DNA of 64,000 nt. Source: Calendula officinalis (lineage: Eukaryota; Streptophyta; Magnoliopsida; Asterales; Asteraceae). A model generated the notes under the pieces. The model worked only from the letters and a program-made list of their open reading frames with translations, had not been told where the DNA came from and ran no database searches. The number at the start of each line of letters is the position of its first letter. The first letter of the stretch is position 1. The DNA lies in the NCBI GenBank assembly GCA_963853835.1, contig OY970835.1, positions 32,934,047 to 32,998,046 on the forward strand, given 5' to 3'. A program made the position numbers and the translations under genes. Below, one piece after another: positions 1 through 12,222 of the stretch.

Positions 1-412
1 CGTCGGGTGTAACAAATTGAATACACCAGGGACTTCCAGTATAATAAACGAAGATCAGGGACTGTGGCTGTAATAAGTGGCAAACCACAGGGACCTTCCG
101 TGTAATTTACTCTATAATTAATGAGGAATAAACTTTTAAGTTCTGGATAATCTTTCTGGGATAATTTTACATATTTTTGCCAAATCCTTCCTATGTATGA
201 ATGTTTAACTTAGTTTATTATTTATGATGTAAATTAGGAAGGAAATTTTAATTAAATTCATAAGCATATCAAATTCGGGCGTATGAGACTTGTGCCATCA
301 GCGTCCTATTGGTTTCCAACCGAAAGACTTCTTCAAATCGACATGGTTGGTACGCCTACTTGTCGGTTGAAATGTTTCGGTTTAAGGAAGTGAAAAATGA
401 CAAGAGTGTGAT
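1..412. other. Intergenic, no gene seen
   Basis: AT-rich noncoding sequence. No convincing coding frame, RNA gene or transposon boundary was recognised. Confidence 0.5.
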
Positions 413-1467
413 CAGGGCCGATCCAACCAATTTTTGGGCCCCGGGCATAATCATAAAAGGGCCCCCTTTAGAGTAATTTTTGTTCCATATTGCTATGATG
501 TATGAAGCATTAGTTGCAATAATCTCATAATAAGATCCAAAATTCAATAAACCTTTAAAAATATTGCTGCGATTCTATGTCATTAGTTGAATTCAATAAA
601 CCCATTCAAAACTATCCTATAACTTTATAAGATCCAAAATCTCAGCAAGGGGTTTCAATCAAGTGATAAACCCATGACCCATCAACAATAAACCCGTATA
701 AAACAAAAATGCAGAATTTCAGAAATTGGACATCAAAATATTAGCAGAAGTCAAGGATGGACATAAATCAAGAATTAGCATAAATCAATGATTATAATTA
801 CTTTCATATAATGTGCAATAATGTCATTAATGTATTGATTTATTTCCTTATTGTTCATTTGTAACTGTAATCTCCTATGGGTATTTATATCCTATTTCTA
901 TCAATGAAAAAGATACCAATTCACACTATCTTGCACAAAATTGGACAATATGAAAACTACTGTGATACCATCAATAATTTAGACAACATCAAAATTTCAG
1001 AATTTACTATGATAAATCCATAACTAAATCAAGAGTAGCCGTGAAATTCAAAATTAAATAACGATATCACATCCACCTGATTAGCCGAGAAATTCAGAAA
1101 TCCGAATAAAATGTTTCTGTGATGTCGTCACGACTCAAGAACGAACGATTAATTATTGGATACGTCACGGATAGGAACAAAGGAACGAACATAATCAATT
1201 TTCTCGTCAAGTCGCTGATTCGAACTCCAAGTTTTTTCTGAGTTTCCGCTCTAAATCACCACGAACTAAATTGAATACTGTATACAACGTTCCAATTGGA
1301 AAATGGGACCTCAATTTGAAAATGGACTGATTCGGTATTTGGGCTTAGACCTATATCAGGAAATTCTTACGTTTGGGTAGAATTTATATCTAGGAAATTC
1401 TCACGAAAATGGGCCCTTAAAATGTTTGGGTCCTTGACGGTTGCCCTTGTGGCCCAGGCCAGGGCTA
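413..1467. mobile_element. Possible decayed hAT-like element
   Basis: The left end begins CAGGGCCGATCC and the right end reads GGCCAGGGCTA. Both ends carry GGGCCC-rich subterminal DNA, as does the hAT element at 36510. The flanking 8-mers are AGTGTGAT on the left and AGTGTGTG on the right, agreeing at 6 of 8 positions, which could be an aged target duplication. The terminal inverted repeat is poor, so this is tentative. No coding frame survives inside. Confidence 0.3.
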
Positions 1468-2021
1468 AGTGTGTGTATAAATGTATTTTGTATTATATAA
1501 TATAATGTAATCATAACATAAATCAAAATAGCTGTGGAGCGGTTTTTGGTTAAAAGCGAAAATGAACCTAACCCTTCGGTTTTTCAAAATTTCAAACTGG
1601 GTTTTGAAATAGTTTCGGTTTTATTGGTTCTATTTTGTTGATTTAACGGATTGGTTTATGTTTTTTTGTTTTAAAGCTCGCCTTAATCGAAGCTGCCATT
1701 AACACTAACTAGACGGTAATCAAAACCTTTGAAAATAAGGGATTCATTTTTCTAGACCACATTATTTAGCTTATACACCATAAAGTATAAGTTTTACAGT
1801 TAATTATACAATCATATCTAATACTACTGTTTAATCTATTGCAATTTTACAGTTAACTCTACATAGACAAAAATTATGATGTAAAAATCATACTCTCTTA
1901 GAATGACCTAAAACAAACACTCTTTAACTTTAAATTATCAGAACGATCAAAAGAGGGACAAATGAGCACGAAGAAAGTATAGATAATCGGAGCCACGGAG
2001 GCACTGGTAGCATCATAATAA
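1468..2021. other. Intergenic, no gene seen
   Basis: Noncoding AT-rich sequence without recognisable features. Confidence 0.45.
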
Positions 2022-2075
2022 ACTAGTCAAGAGTACCCGCGCGTTGATGCAGGGATTTTCATACGACTTCCAAAA
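2022..2075 (-). mobile_element. Helitron-like 3' terminus
   Basis: Read on the minus strand, a short GC-rich imperfect hairpin (CCCTGC...GCGCGGG) is followed after about 10 bases by CTAGT. This is the usual form of a Helitron 3' end: a hairpin, then CTRR, inserted before T. The 5' end was not found, so only the terminus is claimed. Confidence 0.35.
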
Positions 2076-2266
2076 GATTATTTAAATCGTTAAATATTTA
2101 AGTTGTACAATTGTAGATACATGCATGATCGGTGTTATTCTGCTAAGTGTATAAAATTTGTTTTTATTATTAGTTATTATGTACACTTGAAAACTTTATG
2201 GTAATATAAAATTTTGTAATTTGTTATTTTGAAAATATACGTTGAAACTAACGTTGTACTAAAAAA

Positions 2267-2375
<109 letters not shown>

Positions 2376-2543
2376 TAAGTACATTAAAGAAAAAGGGATA
2401 AAGAGAATGGAAGGGTTGAAGTTGTTAAATGATCAATAAACTAAAAAAATATATTTTTTATTTAGATAATGGTAAATTGAATTACTGTTTATTTGAGAAA
2501 AATAAGATTTAGAGTTAAAAATAAATAAAAAAACCATTTGGAG

Positions 2544-3091
2544 TAGGGATGGCAATTCCTGACCCGACACGAAATCCGACCTGAAACCGACACGAAAATA
2601 AACAGGTTTGGGTTGAGGTAAAAAATAATTGGGTCAGTCTCGGGTTGAATCAGCTGGCCCGTTTATTAAACAGGTTAGGTTCGGGTCAATGATAATTTAA
2701 ATGGGTCGACCCGCCAACCCGTTTAATTATTAAAATATATTTTAAAAAATATATATTTATACTTAATTTATAGTTGACAAGTTAAAACGTAATTAATAGT
2801 TAGATAAAAATTAATAATGTTATCTAGTAATTTGGTGTTTAGTATTTTGTTATGAATTTGTGTAATAATAACAGCATTTTGACCCGTTTAACTTGTTTGA
2901 CCTGATAATCTGTTTAACCTGTTTTATTAAATGGGTTATATGAGTTAGGTTTGGGTTGAAGTTAAACAGGTTAGGGTTGAGATATCTGACCCGTTTATAT
3001 AAACAGGTCGGTTTCGGGTTGAACGTTTCTGACCCGCCAACCCGCGAACCCGAACCCGTCAACCCGAACCCGACCTGAATTGTCACCCCTA
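2544..3091. mobile_element. hAT-type MITE, 548 bp
   Basis: The termini are inverted repeats of the form TAGGGRTGRCAATTC. They are bounded by a perfect 8 bp target duplication, ATTTGGAG (2536-2543 and 3092-3099), diagnostic of hAT transposition. The interior is rich in GGGTT/AACCC words and has no coding capacity; a 90-codon frame inside follows these repeats and is not a gene. A second copy in inverted orientation starts at 63693. Confidence 0.92.
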
Positions 3092-3194
3092 ATTTGGAGG
3101 GACTCGGCTTGATCAAAGACATGAAATTAAGAAAGGAAAGAAAAATATTTGAAGGGGTCGATCAAAGAGTTGGTACGCTTGGAATTAAAAATAA

Positions 3195-3292
3195 ACAAAA
3201 AAAGATGTAGGAGGGTCTCGAACCTAGGTGGCGCTATGAGTAATCAAACATAGTGGTAGATGGATAACCACTGGGGCAATCCTTCTTTACTG
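3195..3292 (-). mobile_element. tRNA-like SINE fragment
   Basis: The minus strand has a box-B-like GGTTCGAGACC and, upstream, a box-A-like CCCAGTGGTTATCC, as in tRNA-derived SINEs. It is followed by a T-rich tail. It does not fold as a full tRNA by eye and no target duplication was found. Confidence 0.4.
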
Positions 3293-3307
3293 AATGTATT
3301 CTCACAT

Positions 3308-3331
3308 TATATATATATATATATATATATA
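3308..3331. repeat. TA microsatellite
   Basis: About 12 copies of the dinucleotide TA. Confidence 0.9.
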
Positions 3332-5020
3332 AGAAAACCGCCTAATAAGATAAAAAGTCACTGTTCACTCTATGGTAAATGTTATATAGTTAATTAATTT
3401 CTGAATGCTACCCCCTTTCAAGTTGACTTGCAAACAGGTCAAGGGTTTGACTCAATCTATCACACATTTGGCCAGGTTTACATTCAGTTCTCTACCGCTA
3501 ATTAATTGAATCATATCTAATACTCCTACTACTGTTTAATCGATTGCAATTTCATGAATCCAAAAATTGCAGATTTTTTTTCTTCCAATTTGATGAACAC
3601 GTTATCGTCTTATTGTCGTATTATGTTAAAATTTGAAATCTGGAAATGCCAAATTGTGTAACGAACTAACGATTTAATCAACTGATTGTATTATTCGTGT
3701 TATGATTAATTAGTTAGAAAACACGCAAACAAACAATTGATAGTATGCTCAAACTTTTAGCAAAAATCAATGGAATGGTCCATGTAACTACAAATTTCTG
3801 GGATTCAGGTCTAAATTCAAAACTTTTAGCAAATTACAGGACCATTCATGCAATTTACTCTTATTTATATATCATCAATTCATAGTTTGATTTCATCCGT
3901 CTACAAATTGATGTTTACGTTCGATACATATTTATAGATAAGAGTAAATTATACCAATCGTCCTTATGGTTTGTACCATATTTCATTAATAGTCTTTTAG
4001 TTTCAAAATTATACTGATAGTTCTTATTTTCAAAACTTATTGCATCCATAGTCCTTTAGGCTAAACGGTGTACGTTAAATTTTTCTGTTAAGTCCCGCAT
4101 GTGCAATGTACATGAGGGCATTTTTGTCTTTTCATTTACTCTTATTTATATACCAAATTTGACCAGTGCCATTTTCTCATAAGTTTAGTACCTCGAGTCA
4201 ACTTTGACCTAAAAGTCAACTAGTGGACATCAAAAAGTCAAACATTGACTGTTTTTACCAATTCGTGTTTTTGTTGCAGACTTGCAGGTCCATGGAGCAC
4301 CACCAACTAAGATTCAGTGAAGGAATGATTACAATAACGTTCAGGGGGCGTTCAATTAGTGCTAGAAACGTGGGTACAATTACACGGGATATATATAACA
4401 AAGAGTGGTTTTTCTAAAGATAATTTAGGAGTTCGATTCATTTGTAAATTTTGTCATTTACTTGCTAAATTATTTATTGTTTAGCTTTTCCTTAATGATG
4501 TAATTCGAGATTTAGTTTACTTGAATATAAGAATTGTATGATAGGCATAAAAAGCATAAGAATTGGAAGTAAACAACCACCACAGACCACGCCGGTGTGG
4601 GCACCATGTTAGTCGCGACCATGAGGACGTGTGACATTGTTTTCCATTTTTCATTTTGTACATGATATTACTTCTTCATACCCCACATTTGAAGAGATTA
4701 AGTACTTGCTATTGTTGTATATAATATTGTTAATTTATCGTTATAAGTAAACACAATTTCTTATTGTATTTCTATATTCATGTCATGTGATGTGGTAGAT
4801 TTTGTAGTACATTTCATCTTTCAAAATTGGCAAAAAAGAAATGTAAGTACCTAACCCAAAACGACTTGGTTTTCATAACACCTTACATAGAGTATTTATG
4901 GCAAGATAAGATGACATTAAATTGGATAGTGTTTAATGAGCGTCAATAGTTGGATATGTCACGTTCACAGAACGTGGTTTCTGATGACCGACATCATACT
5001 ATATACACACTTGCATAATG
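3332..5020. other. Intergenic, no gene seen
   Basis: Noncoding. The stretch 3945-4150 resembles repeat-derived intergenic DNA also echoed near 61260. A 64-codon frame at 4223-4417 has no recognisable similarity. 4930-4955 is nearly repeated at 16436-16461, on the far side of Copia element A. Confidence 0.45.
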
Positions 5021-5049
5021 TGTTGGAACAAAATCACAGGTCAACTTAT

Positions 5050-5283
5050 TACTGATGCTGCAGTTAGTACTGATCATACTAAGTACTGATGGGGCAGAAA
5101 CACTTAATACTGATGAGTTGATACTGATGAAGACTATAACTAAGTTACTACTGATCATGCACATATTGAAGATACTACTGATCAGTAGTAGTTACTACTG
5201 ACGATGTATCTGGACTTACTACTGATCACCAGGTTTACTACTGATGTCACTTATTTACTACTGGTGATTGCAGAATACTACTG
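5050..5283 (+). promoter_or_regulatory. TACTACTG/TACTGAT motif array in LTR U3
   Basis: Eight exact copies of TACTACTG or its complement lie in 5146-5283, preceded from 5050 by several TACTGAT words. One pair is inverted (ATCAGTAGTAG next to TTACTACTGA). The last copy ends 140 bp before the LTR TATA box. A second array upstream of ORF3 has almost the same spacing. The density and position suggest protein-binding sites, which is inference. Confidence 0.7.
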
Positions 5284-5422
5284 ATGAGCGTTTATGGAAT
5301 ATATCAAGTCCGAGATCTTCGTAGAGATAGTTATAGAATGTAATTCAATGTATATCTTTATATTTTGAATGTAAATCAAGTCCTAGAATAACTAGGATAA
5401 ATAGTTTAGCTTCAAGGACTAT

Positions 5423-5430
5423 TATAAATA
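5423..5430 (+). promoter_or_regulatory. LTR TATA box
   Basis: TATAAATA in the 5' LTR, well placed to set the genomic RNA start (U3/R boundary) some 25-35 bp downstream. Confidence 0.65.
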
Positions 5431-5642
5431 GTTCCTTACGAATTGTAAACGTACGTGTGTATTGTTAACTCGATAATATACATTGAAGCTTTTTGTGAAA
5501 CTGTGTTCTTAATATTTTCGTTTATTATTTACAGTTCATTGTTCTTAACATATTGATATAGTGTTGATCCGCTGCAACTTCTATAATCAATTAGATCTAA
5601 AGGTGTTTATTGACTAATCTATAGTTAATCGATCCTGACAAG

Positions 5643-5654
5643 TGGTATCAGAGC
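5643..5654 (+). other. Primer binding site, initiator Met-tRNA type
   Basis: TGGTATCAGAGC starts two bases after the 5' LTR. It is the standard plant Copia primer site, complementary to the 3' end of initiator methionine tRNA. Confidence 0.93.
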
Positions 5655-5729
5655 CATATTGGTTCTAGATCTACTATTTGTTAAGAACAACAAAAAGTTT
5701 TAATCCTTAAAACACACACATTATTAATC

Positions 5730-8266
5730 ATGACTGATAATAATGAAAGCACTCAAGCCAACAAAATCCCTATACTCACTCCCAATAACTTTGGGATGTG
5801 GAAGAATCGTATTAAGCAATACATGCTTATTATAGATTACTCCATGTGGGAAGTTGTCATGGAAGGCAACAAAACTGGTCCTGGTCAAGCAAGCAGCTCT
5901 GCAACTGAAGCAGACAAACTTAAATGTGAGAAGGAAAAGAAAGACAAAGGAATCGAACTTAAAACTCTAAGCACTCTCCTACTGGCCATTCCTAACGACT
6001 ATCAACATCTCTTCGTTGAATATGATGATGCAAAGGTGCTGTGGGAAGCACTGGAGAAGAGATTCGTTGGGACCAAGAGCACCAAGAGGAACATGAAGTC
6101 TGTTCTCAAACAAGACTTTGAAAACTTCAAAGGAAAGCCCAATGAAACACTCACTCAAGTGTTTGACAGATTCAATAAGCTAATTGGTGAACTTAACCAA
6201 GTTGGAGTTAAGATGGATCAAGAAGATGTCAACATGAAGTTCCTGAGGTCTCTTAGTGAAGAATGGGCCATGTATACAGTGGTATATAGACAGAGAGATG
6301 CTCTAGAAGAAAAGGAGTTGGATGAACTCTACAATGATCTCAGAGTATTTGAAACTGAGGTAAATCAAAAGAACCCTTCTATTTCTTCTAATAATGCTGC
6401 ATTTGTATCTAGTACAGGTCTAGGTCAAGAAACCTCCATAGGAAAGGCTGCAGATTCTGAGGATGCTGCAAGAGAATCCTTTTTCACTAGTCATGTGCAT
6501 ACTGCACTGATTAGTGATGATTTGGAACAATTAAATCCAGATGATCTTGAAGAGATGGATCTTAAATGGCAGATGGCTATGCTAAGCCTAAGAACCAAAA
6601 GATTCTTAAAAAGGACTGCTAGGAAAAGCCTCAACTTCAACAAAGGTGACAAAGCTGGATTTGACAAAACTAAAGTCAAATGTTACAACTGTAACAACCT
6701 TGGTCACTTTGCAAAAGAATGTCCTCAGCCAGACAAAAGATCAAAATCAACTGCTCTTGTTTCACAACAAGGACAAGGATATGACTGGAGCTTCCAAGCA
6801 GAAGAGCACACTCAAAATCAAGCTCTCATGGCATTTACTGACAGCAAATCTGAGGTAAAACCTAAACCTTGTACCTCTGAATGTATTAAAATTGTTAAAA
6901 ATCTAGAAAAAGAAAACACTAAATTAAATGAAGATTTAGCAAAAGCAGTAAGAAGAAATCATGAATTTGATGGTGTGATTGCTGATCAAGAACATCAGAT
7001 AAAGGTGTACCAGATGATAGATCAACGGATAAAGGAAGAATTACTTCAAGCTGTAGATGAGAAAGAGTTTTATGAATTATAAAATAAAGAATTAACAAGT
7101 AAATTAGAAGAATGTTAACTTGAAATTGAACAAAATAAATTGACAATTAAAAAGTTTGAAAGAAGTACTAAAATTCTTGATGAACTAACTAACAATCAAA
7201 CTACAGAAAAAGTTGTTCATGGGGTGGGATATCATGCTGTACCACCTCCATATAAATTCATTCCTCCACTTAAAAACAGTTCAGAAAGAATCATTAATGA
7301 ATTAATAACTGAAAATCAAACTGAATCACATAATGAAACATCTGAATCAAATGATTCTTCTGATGATGATCAATCAATTGAATTTACAATTTCACCCTAT
7401 CCAATTGAATCTCCAAGATCAATTGATACAAGTTTTCACACAGCACAAAGTCCAAATGAATCTCCTAAATATGATGCAGAAAATATACCAAAAATTTTAA
7501 AAAGGGGAAATGAAAGAAATAAAAATCAACTCTTAGATCAAAGAATACCTGAAGGTGCTAAAAGTAAGAAATTAAGATGTGTTATATGCAACAAAATGAA
7601 TCATTTAGCAAAGAATTGTCACTTCAATCCAATAAATTGTAAAGAATTCAAAGAATTTAAAACTTTCAAAGAAAAGGCAAAAACACAGAAATTAAAAGAT
7701 ACTACTGGTCCTTCAGTAGTAAATAAAAATAAAATTCCAATTGCTGAAACACAAAGATTTGGAAGAAGTGCATCAAGATTTGTGCAAAACAGAAGAGTTG
7801 GAAGTCCAAAGAACAGCAACTACTTCAAGAACAATGGAAAATCAAATCAAAATAAACAATATTTTAAATTTTCCAACACCAGTAAAAACTGTAACAATTT
7901 TACTACTGGTGTTAACCCTAATTATAATGCTGTCTGGTACCAGTACAAAAATACTACTGGTAATAACCCTAATTTCAAAAATACTACTGCTACCAAACCA
8001 CAATCTCAAAACACTACTGGTCATTCCAAATATGGTAAGTACCAAAATACTACTGGTCCATCAGTAGTAAAGCATTCAAAAACTAAACACAATGGGTATA
8101 GACCACGATCGTAGTAAATTTAGACAAATCCAAAAGATCAGTAGTAAAACAGAACACCAGTAATAAAAAGGTATGGGTACCAAAAGTGTTTAAGGTTGAC
8201 TGTTCTAAATCTGATTTCTCAAAGGATGAACCCAAGACATATAAAGCTTGGGTTCAACTTAACTAA
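5730..8266 (+). pseudogene. gag: Copia A gag (nucleocapsid polyprotein), broken
   Basis: Gag forms the virus-like particle and packages the element RNA. The frame opens with ATG at 5730, about 90 bp past the LTR. The N-terminal part is the alpha-helical Copia Gag domain. A CCHC zinc knuckle of spacing CX2CX4HX4C (CYNCNNLGHFAKEC) lies at residues 318-331, and a second knuckle (CVICNKMNHLAKNC) is encoded near 7578, so there are two well-separated knuckles. Lesions relative to element B are TAA at 7080 (Lys to stop), TAA at 7116 (Gln to stop) and a 1 bp deletion near 8112 within a TACTACTG-complement word. The natural Gag stop is TAA at 8264, at the same codon position as the TGA in element B. 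The asparagine/threonine-rich tail is built partly from repeats of the element's 8-mer. Confidence 0.9.
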
Positions 8267-8286
8267 CCATTTATTTTCCTGTGCAG
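8171..8286 (+). other. Probable gag-pol intron containing the Gag stop
   Basis: AAG is followed by GTATGG at 8171, and a pyrimidine-rich tract ends in TGTGCAG at 8286. Both sites are conserved in element B, where the segment is 119 bp rather than 116, so both lengths leave remainder 2 on division by three. The Gag stop (8264-8266) lies inside, and pol downstream is in the -1 frame. Removing the segment joins codon phase 0 to phase 0 and fuses Gag to Pol. That it is spliced is inference from sites, phase and conservation. Confidence 0.6.
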
Positions 8287-11200
8287 AGCATTCAGATCCC
8301 AGAAGAAGGAAGAACATGGCATATTGATAGTGGATGCTCAAGGCACATGACTGGAAATCTACAAATTCTTAAAGATTTCAAATTCTTTGATGGAGGTTAT
8401 GTAGCCTTTGGTGAGAACCCAAAGGGAGGTAAGATTACAGGTAAAGGTACTGTTACTAATGGCAAAATTACCTTTGATGATGTATTTTATGTAGCTGAAC
8501 TAAAATACAATCTAGTCAGTGTGTCTCAAGTTTGTGATAAAAAGAACAAAATTCTTTTCACAGACATTGAGTGCATCATTCTTTCTCCTGATTTTATTTT
8601 AGATGAAAAATATGTTATTTTAAGAACTCCAAGGAGAAACAATGTGTATTGCCTGGATATAGGGGGAGAACTCATTTCTTCAAATGAGGTCAACTGTTTT
8701 ATATCCAAGGCAAACACCACTGAATCAGAACTATGGCATAGAAGGATGTGTCACACTAATTTCAAAAACATGAACAATTTAGTGAAAAGAAATTTGGTCA
8801 TTGGACTACCTCAAAAACAATTCATGTGTGATCATCATTGTGTTGCATGCCTAAAAGGTAAACAACACAAAACTTCTCATAAGTCCAAAACTGTGAATTC
8901 TATTTCTGTTCCTTTACAACTCTTACATATGGACCTATTTGGACCTACAAATGTAATGAGTATTGGAAAGAAACAATATTGTCTTGTTATTACTGATGAC
9001 TTTTCCAGATATACATGGGTTTTCTTTCTCAGGACAAAGGATGAAACAAGTGAACTCATAAAGAACTTAATTGTTAAACTGGAGAATACATCTGATCAAA
9101 AAGTTAAAGCCATAAGATGTGATAATGGCACAGAATTTAAAAATGCTAACTTAATTAACTTTTGTGATCTTAAAGGTATTGACAGGCAATACAGCTCACC
9201 TAGAACTCCACAACAAAATGGTGTAGCTGAAAGGAGAAATAGAACCATCATAGAAGCAGCAAGATCAATGCTAGCAGATTCAAAGTTACCAATCACTTTT
9301 TGGGCTGAAGCTGTTAATACTGCCTGTTATGTTCAGAACAGAGTATTAATAGTGAAGCCACATTTTAAAACACCATATGAACTTTTTAATAAAAGAAAAC
9401 CTTCTATAAGTTTTTTAAAATTATTTGGTTGTCCTTGTACCATTCTGATTACAAGAGAACAAATTGGTAAGTTTGACTGCAAAGCTGATGATGGAATCTT
9501 TGTGGGATACTCTACTCAAAGCAAATCATACAGAGTGTTCAACAAAAGATTAAGGATAATTGAAGAAAGCATCAATGTATCCTTTAATGAAAATGTTCCT
9601 AATGAACAATGAAATGGTCCAGATTGGCTATTTAATATAGACAATCTAACCAAATCCTTTAATTCTAACATGGATTTAAATGCAGGTGATTCAAATTGTC
9701 ATACTCAAAAGGAAGGAACATCATCTGTTAATACTGGTCAAGAAAAGATGAGATACATAGTAGTTGATACTGCTCCCACAGTTAATACTGAGGACAGTAA
9801 TAACTCAATTTCTGGAACCAGTAGTAACTCTGAGAATGAGGACAGTAGTAATTCAAATACTACTGGTACCAGTAATAGTACTCAAAATACTACTGGTCCT
9901 AGCAATAACCTAAATTCTCAAGATACTACTGATACCAGTAATAACAACAATACTACTGATCTCAATGAAGATAATAGCAGTAGTAATTCTGATCAAGATG
10001 GAGATGAACCAAACATCAATGACAATGAAGGATCACTAGAAGAGCAATTACCTGAGACAAATGAGTCCAACCTTGAAAATCAACTAGTAGTTGACAGAGC
10101 TACAACTACAAGGACTCAGAAGAACCATCCATTAGACCTTGTTCTAAGTGATGTTAACTCACCACTGCAAACAAGAAGCAAATTAAATAAAAGCTTAACT
10201 GCAAACATGTGTAACATAAGTTTAATTGCTAATGAATATATGTTTGAATGCTTTCTGTCTCAGGATGAACCAAATAAAATCCAACAAGCAATGAAGGACT
10301 CAAACTGGATTGAGGCAATGCAAGAAGAACTCCTTCAATTCAAGTTACAAGCTGTTTGGACACTTGTACCTCTACCCAAAGGGAAAAGAGCCATTGGAAC
10401 AAGATGGATCTTTAGAAACAAGAAAGATGAAAGAGGTATAGTGATCAAGAACAAAGCCAGACTTGTAGCCCAAGGATACACTCAAGAAGAAGGAATATAC
10501 TATGATGAAGTATATGCTCCTGTTGCTAGAATTGAAGCAATAAGAATATTCCTAGCATATGCTTCATTCAAAAAGTTCAAAGTCTATCAAATGGATGTAA
10601 AGAGTGCATTCCTATATGGGAAGATTGAAGAAGAGGTGTATGTCTGCCAACCTCCAGGTTTTGAAGATCCAAAACATGGTGATTATGTGTTCAAATTGGA
10701 TAAAGCTCTGTATGGCCTACATCAGGCACCAAGAGCATGGTATGACACATTATCATCATATCTATTGAAGAATAACTTTAAAAGAGGAGTCATTGACAAA
10801 ACTTTGTTCACAAAGAAAGTCAAAGATGATATACTACTGGTACAAATCTATGTAGATGATATCATCTTTGGTTCAACCAATGATTTACTATGCAAAGAAT
10901 TTGAAGAACTGATGCAGATTAAATTCAAGATGAGCTCTATGGGTCCAATGAACTTCTTCCTTGGACTCCAAGTCAGTCAAAGAACAGATGGTATTTTGAT
11001 AAACCAATCAAAATATATTAAAGACATCTTGGAGAAATTTGACTTGAAAGACTGCAAGAGTGCAAGCACACCAATGGAAACACACAAACACCTACATCCT
11101 GATGTTGAGGGGGAGGATGTAGATGAACACTTATATAGATCAATGATAGGCTCTTTGATGTACTTAACTGCATCAAGACCTGATATTATGTACAGTGTTT

Positions 11201-11793
11201 GTGTGTGTGCAAGATATCAAGCAAGACCTAAAGAATTACACTTGCAGGCTGTCAAAAGAATATTCAGATACTTGAAAGGCAAACCATCACTAGGTCTATG
11301 GTATCCACATGATTCACCCTTTGAACTCATAGCCTACACAGATAGTGACTATGGAGGTGAATGTCAAGATAGAAAGTCCACTACTGGTGGATGTCAATTC
11401 TTTGGATCAAGACTGGTGTCATGACAATGTAAGAAGCAAACAAATGTATCAACATCAACTGCTGAAGCAGAATATGTAGCTGCATCTGCTTGCTGTGCTC
11501 AAGTACTCTGGATTCAAAACCAGCTTCTAGACTTTGGTATCTCTATCCTTAAAACTCCTATTTTTATTGATAATCAAAGTGCTATTAGTATTGTGAACAA
11601 TCCAGTAAAACACTCTAAAACTAAACACATTGAAATAATATTTCATTTTATTAGAGACTGTAATGAAAAGAAATTAATCAAAGTTGTTAAAATTCATACT
11701 GATGATCAATTAGCAGATCTTTTTACAAAATCATTTGATGTAGGAAGATTCAACTTCTTGGTTAGCAGTATTGGAATGATTTTAATAAATTAA
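8287..11793 (+). pseudogene. pol: Copia A pol (protease, integrase, RT, RNase H), broken
   Basis: Pol supplies the enzymes for particle maturation, cDNA synthesis and integration. Domains in order are: aspartic protease with the DSG active site near 8326; the HHCC integrase zinc domain (WHRRMCH ... CVACLKGK) near 8734-8865; the integrase core with D in LHMDLFGP, D in RCDNGTEF and E in VAERRNR; a low-complexity Asn/Ser/Thr linker (about 9700-10020) made largely of TACTACTG words; reverse transcriptase with YVDD at 10849-10860; and RNase H with YTDSDYGG and TAEAEY. Lesions are GGA to TGA at 9610-9612 and TGG to TGA at 11422-11424. The frame otherwise runs open to TAA at 11793. Confidence 0.92.
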
Positions 11794-11857
11794 AGTCTCA
11801 CTTAAAATCATGTGTAAAGTTTTGTTGTAAAAAGTTATTTATTTATTTAAAGTGTTT

Positions 11858-12083
11858 TACTACTGGTAGATCTGTATTACTGATTGTAGGCATGTGCACA
11901 AAATACTACTGATAGTTCATTACTACTGGTGTGTATTAGGTTTACATAAATACTACTGGTAAGTCAGTACTACTGGTATTCACATATACTACTGGTCTTG
12001 TGTGTTGGTGGTTACTACTGATGTCTATAGTTACTACTGATGTCAAAATCCTTAGTCACTACTGATGTTAGTAGATACTACTG
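11858..12083 (+). promoter_or_regulatory. TACTACTG array upstream of ORF3
   Basis: Nine exact TACTACTG words, all in the same orientation and mostly extended to TACTACTGGT or TACTACTGAT, plus degenerate copies to about 12118. They fill the noncoding spacer between pol and ORF3. The array ends 133 bp before a TATA box, compared with 140 bp in the LTR. The same array is present in element B at about 41455-41700. Confidence 0.75.
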
Positions 12084-12215
12084 ACGTTCTATTACTGGTA
12101 TTACATTGACTATTGGTCTTTTAAAATCAAAATTACCAAACTAACCCCCGTGAACATAACCGTTAAGTTATGATTCGAAGGGCAATTTAGTCTTTGTACA
12201 GGTTAAATCGAAAGA

Positions 12216-12222
12216 TATAAAA
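12216..12222 (+). promoter_or_regulatory. Internal TATA box for ORF3
   Basis: TATAAAA followed by GGCGG lies 136 bp upstream of the ORF3 ATG. A telo-box AAACCCTA (12280-12287), typical of plant 5' untranslated leaders, lies between them. Both are conserved in element B, which suggests ORF3 has its own transcript. Confidence 0.6.

Larger units (their letters stand above)
5021..5640 (+). repeat. 5' LTR of Copia A
   Basis: 620 bp, beginning TGTTGGAACA and ending ATCCTGACA. It is identical to the 3' LTR except for three substitutions. It contains a TATA box at 5423 and an upstream array of TACTACTG words. Confidence 0.97.

Noticed and set aside
8035..8286. Alternative splice donor GGTAAGT at 8035 for the gag-pol intron
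   Set aside because: It is conserved in both copies but joins pol in the wrong phase; the donor at 8171 joins in phase.
8240..8290. Programmed -1 ribosomal frameshift at the gag-pol junction
   Set aside because: The pol frame is closed just upstream (TAA at 8260) and no slippery heptamer is visible, so splicing fits better.
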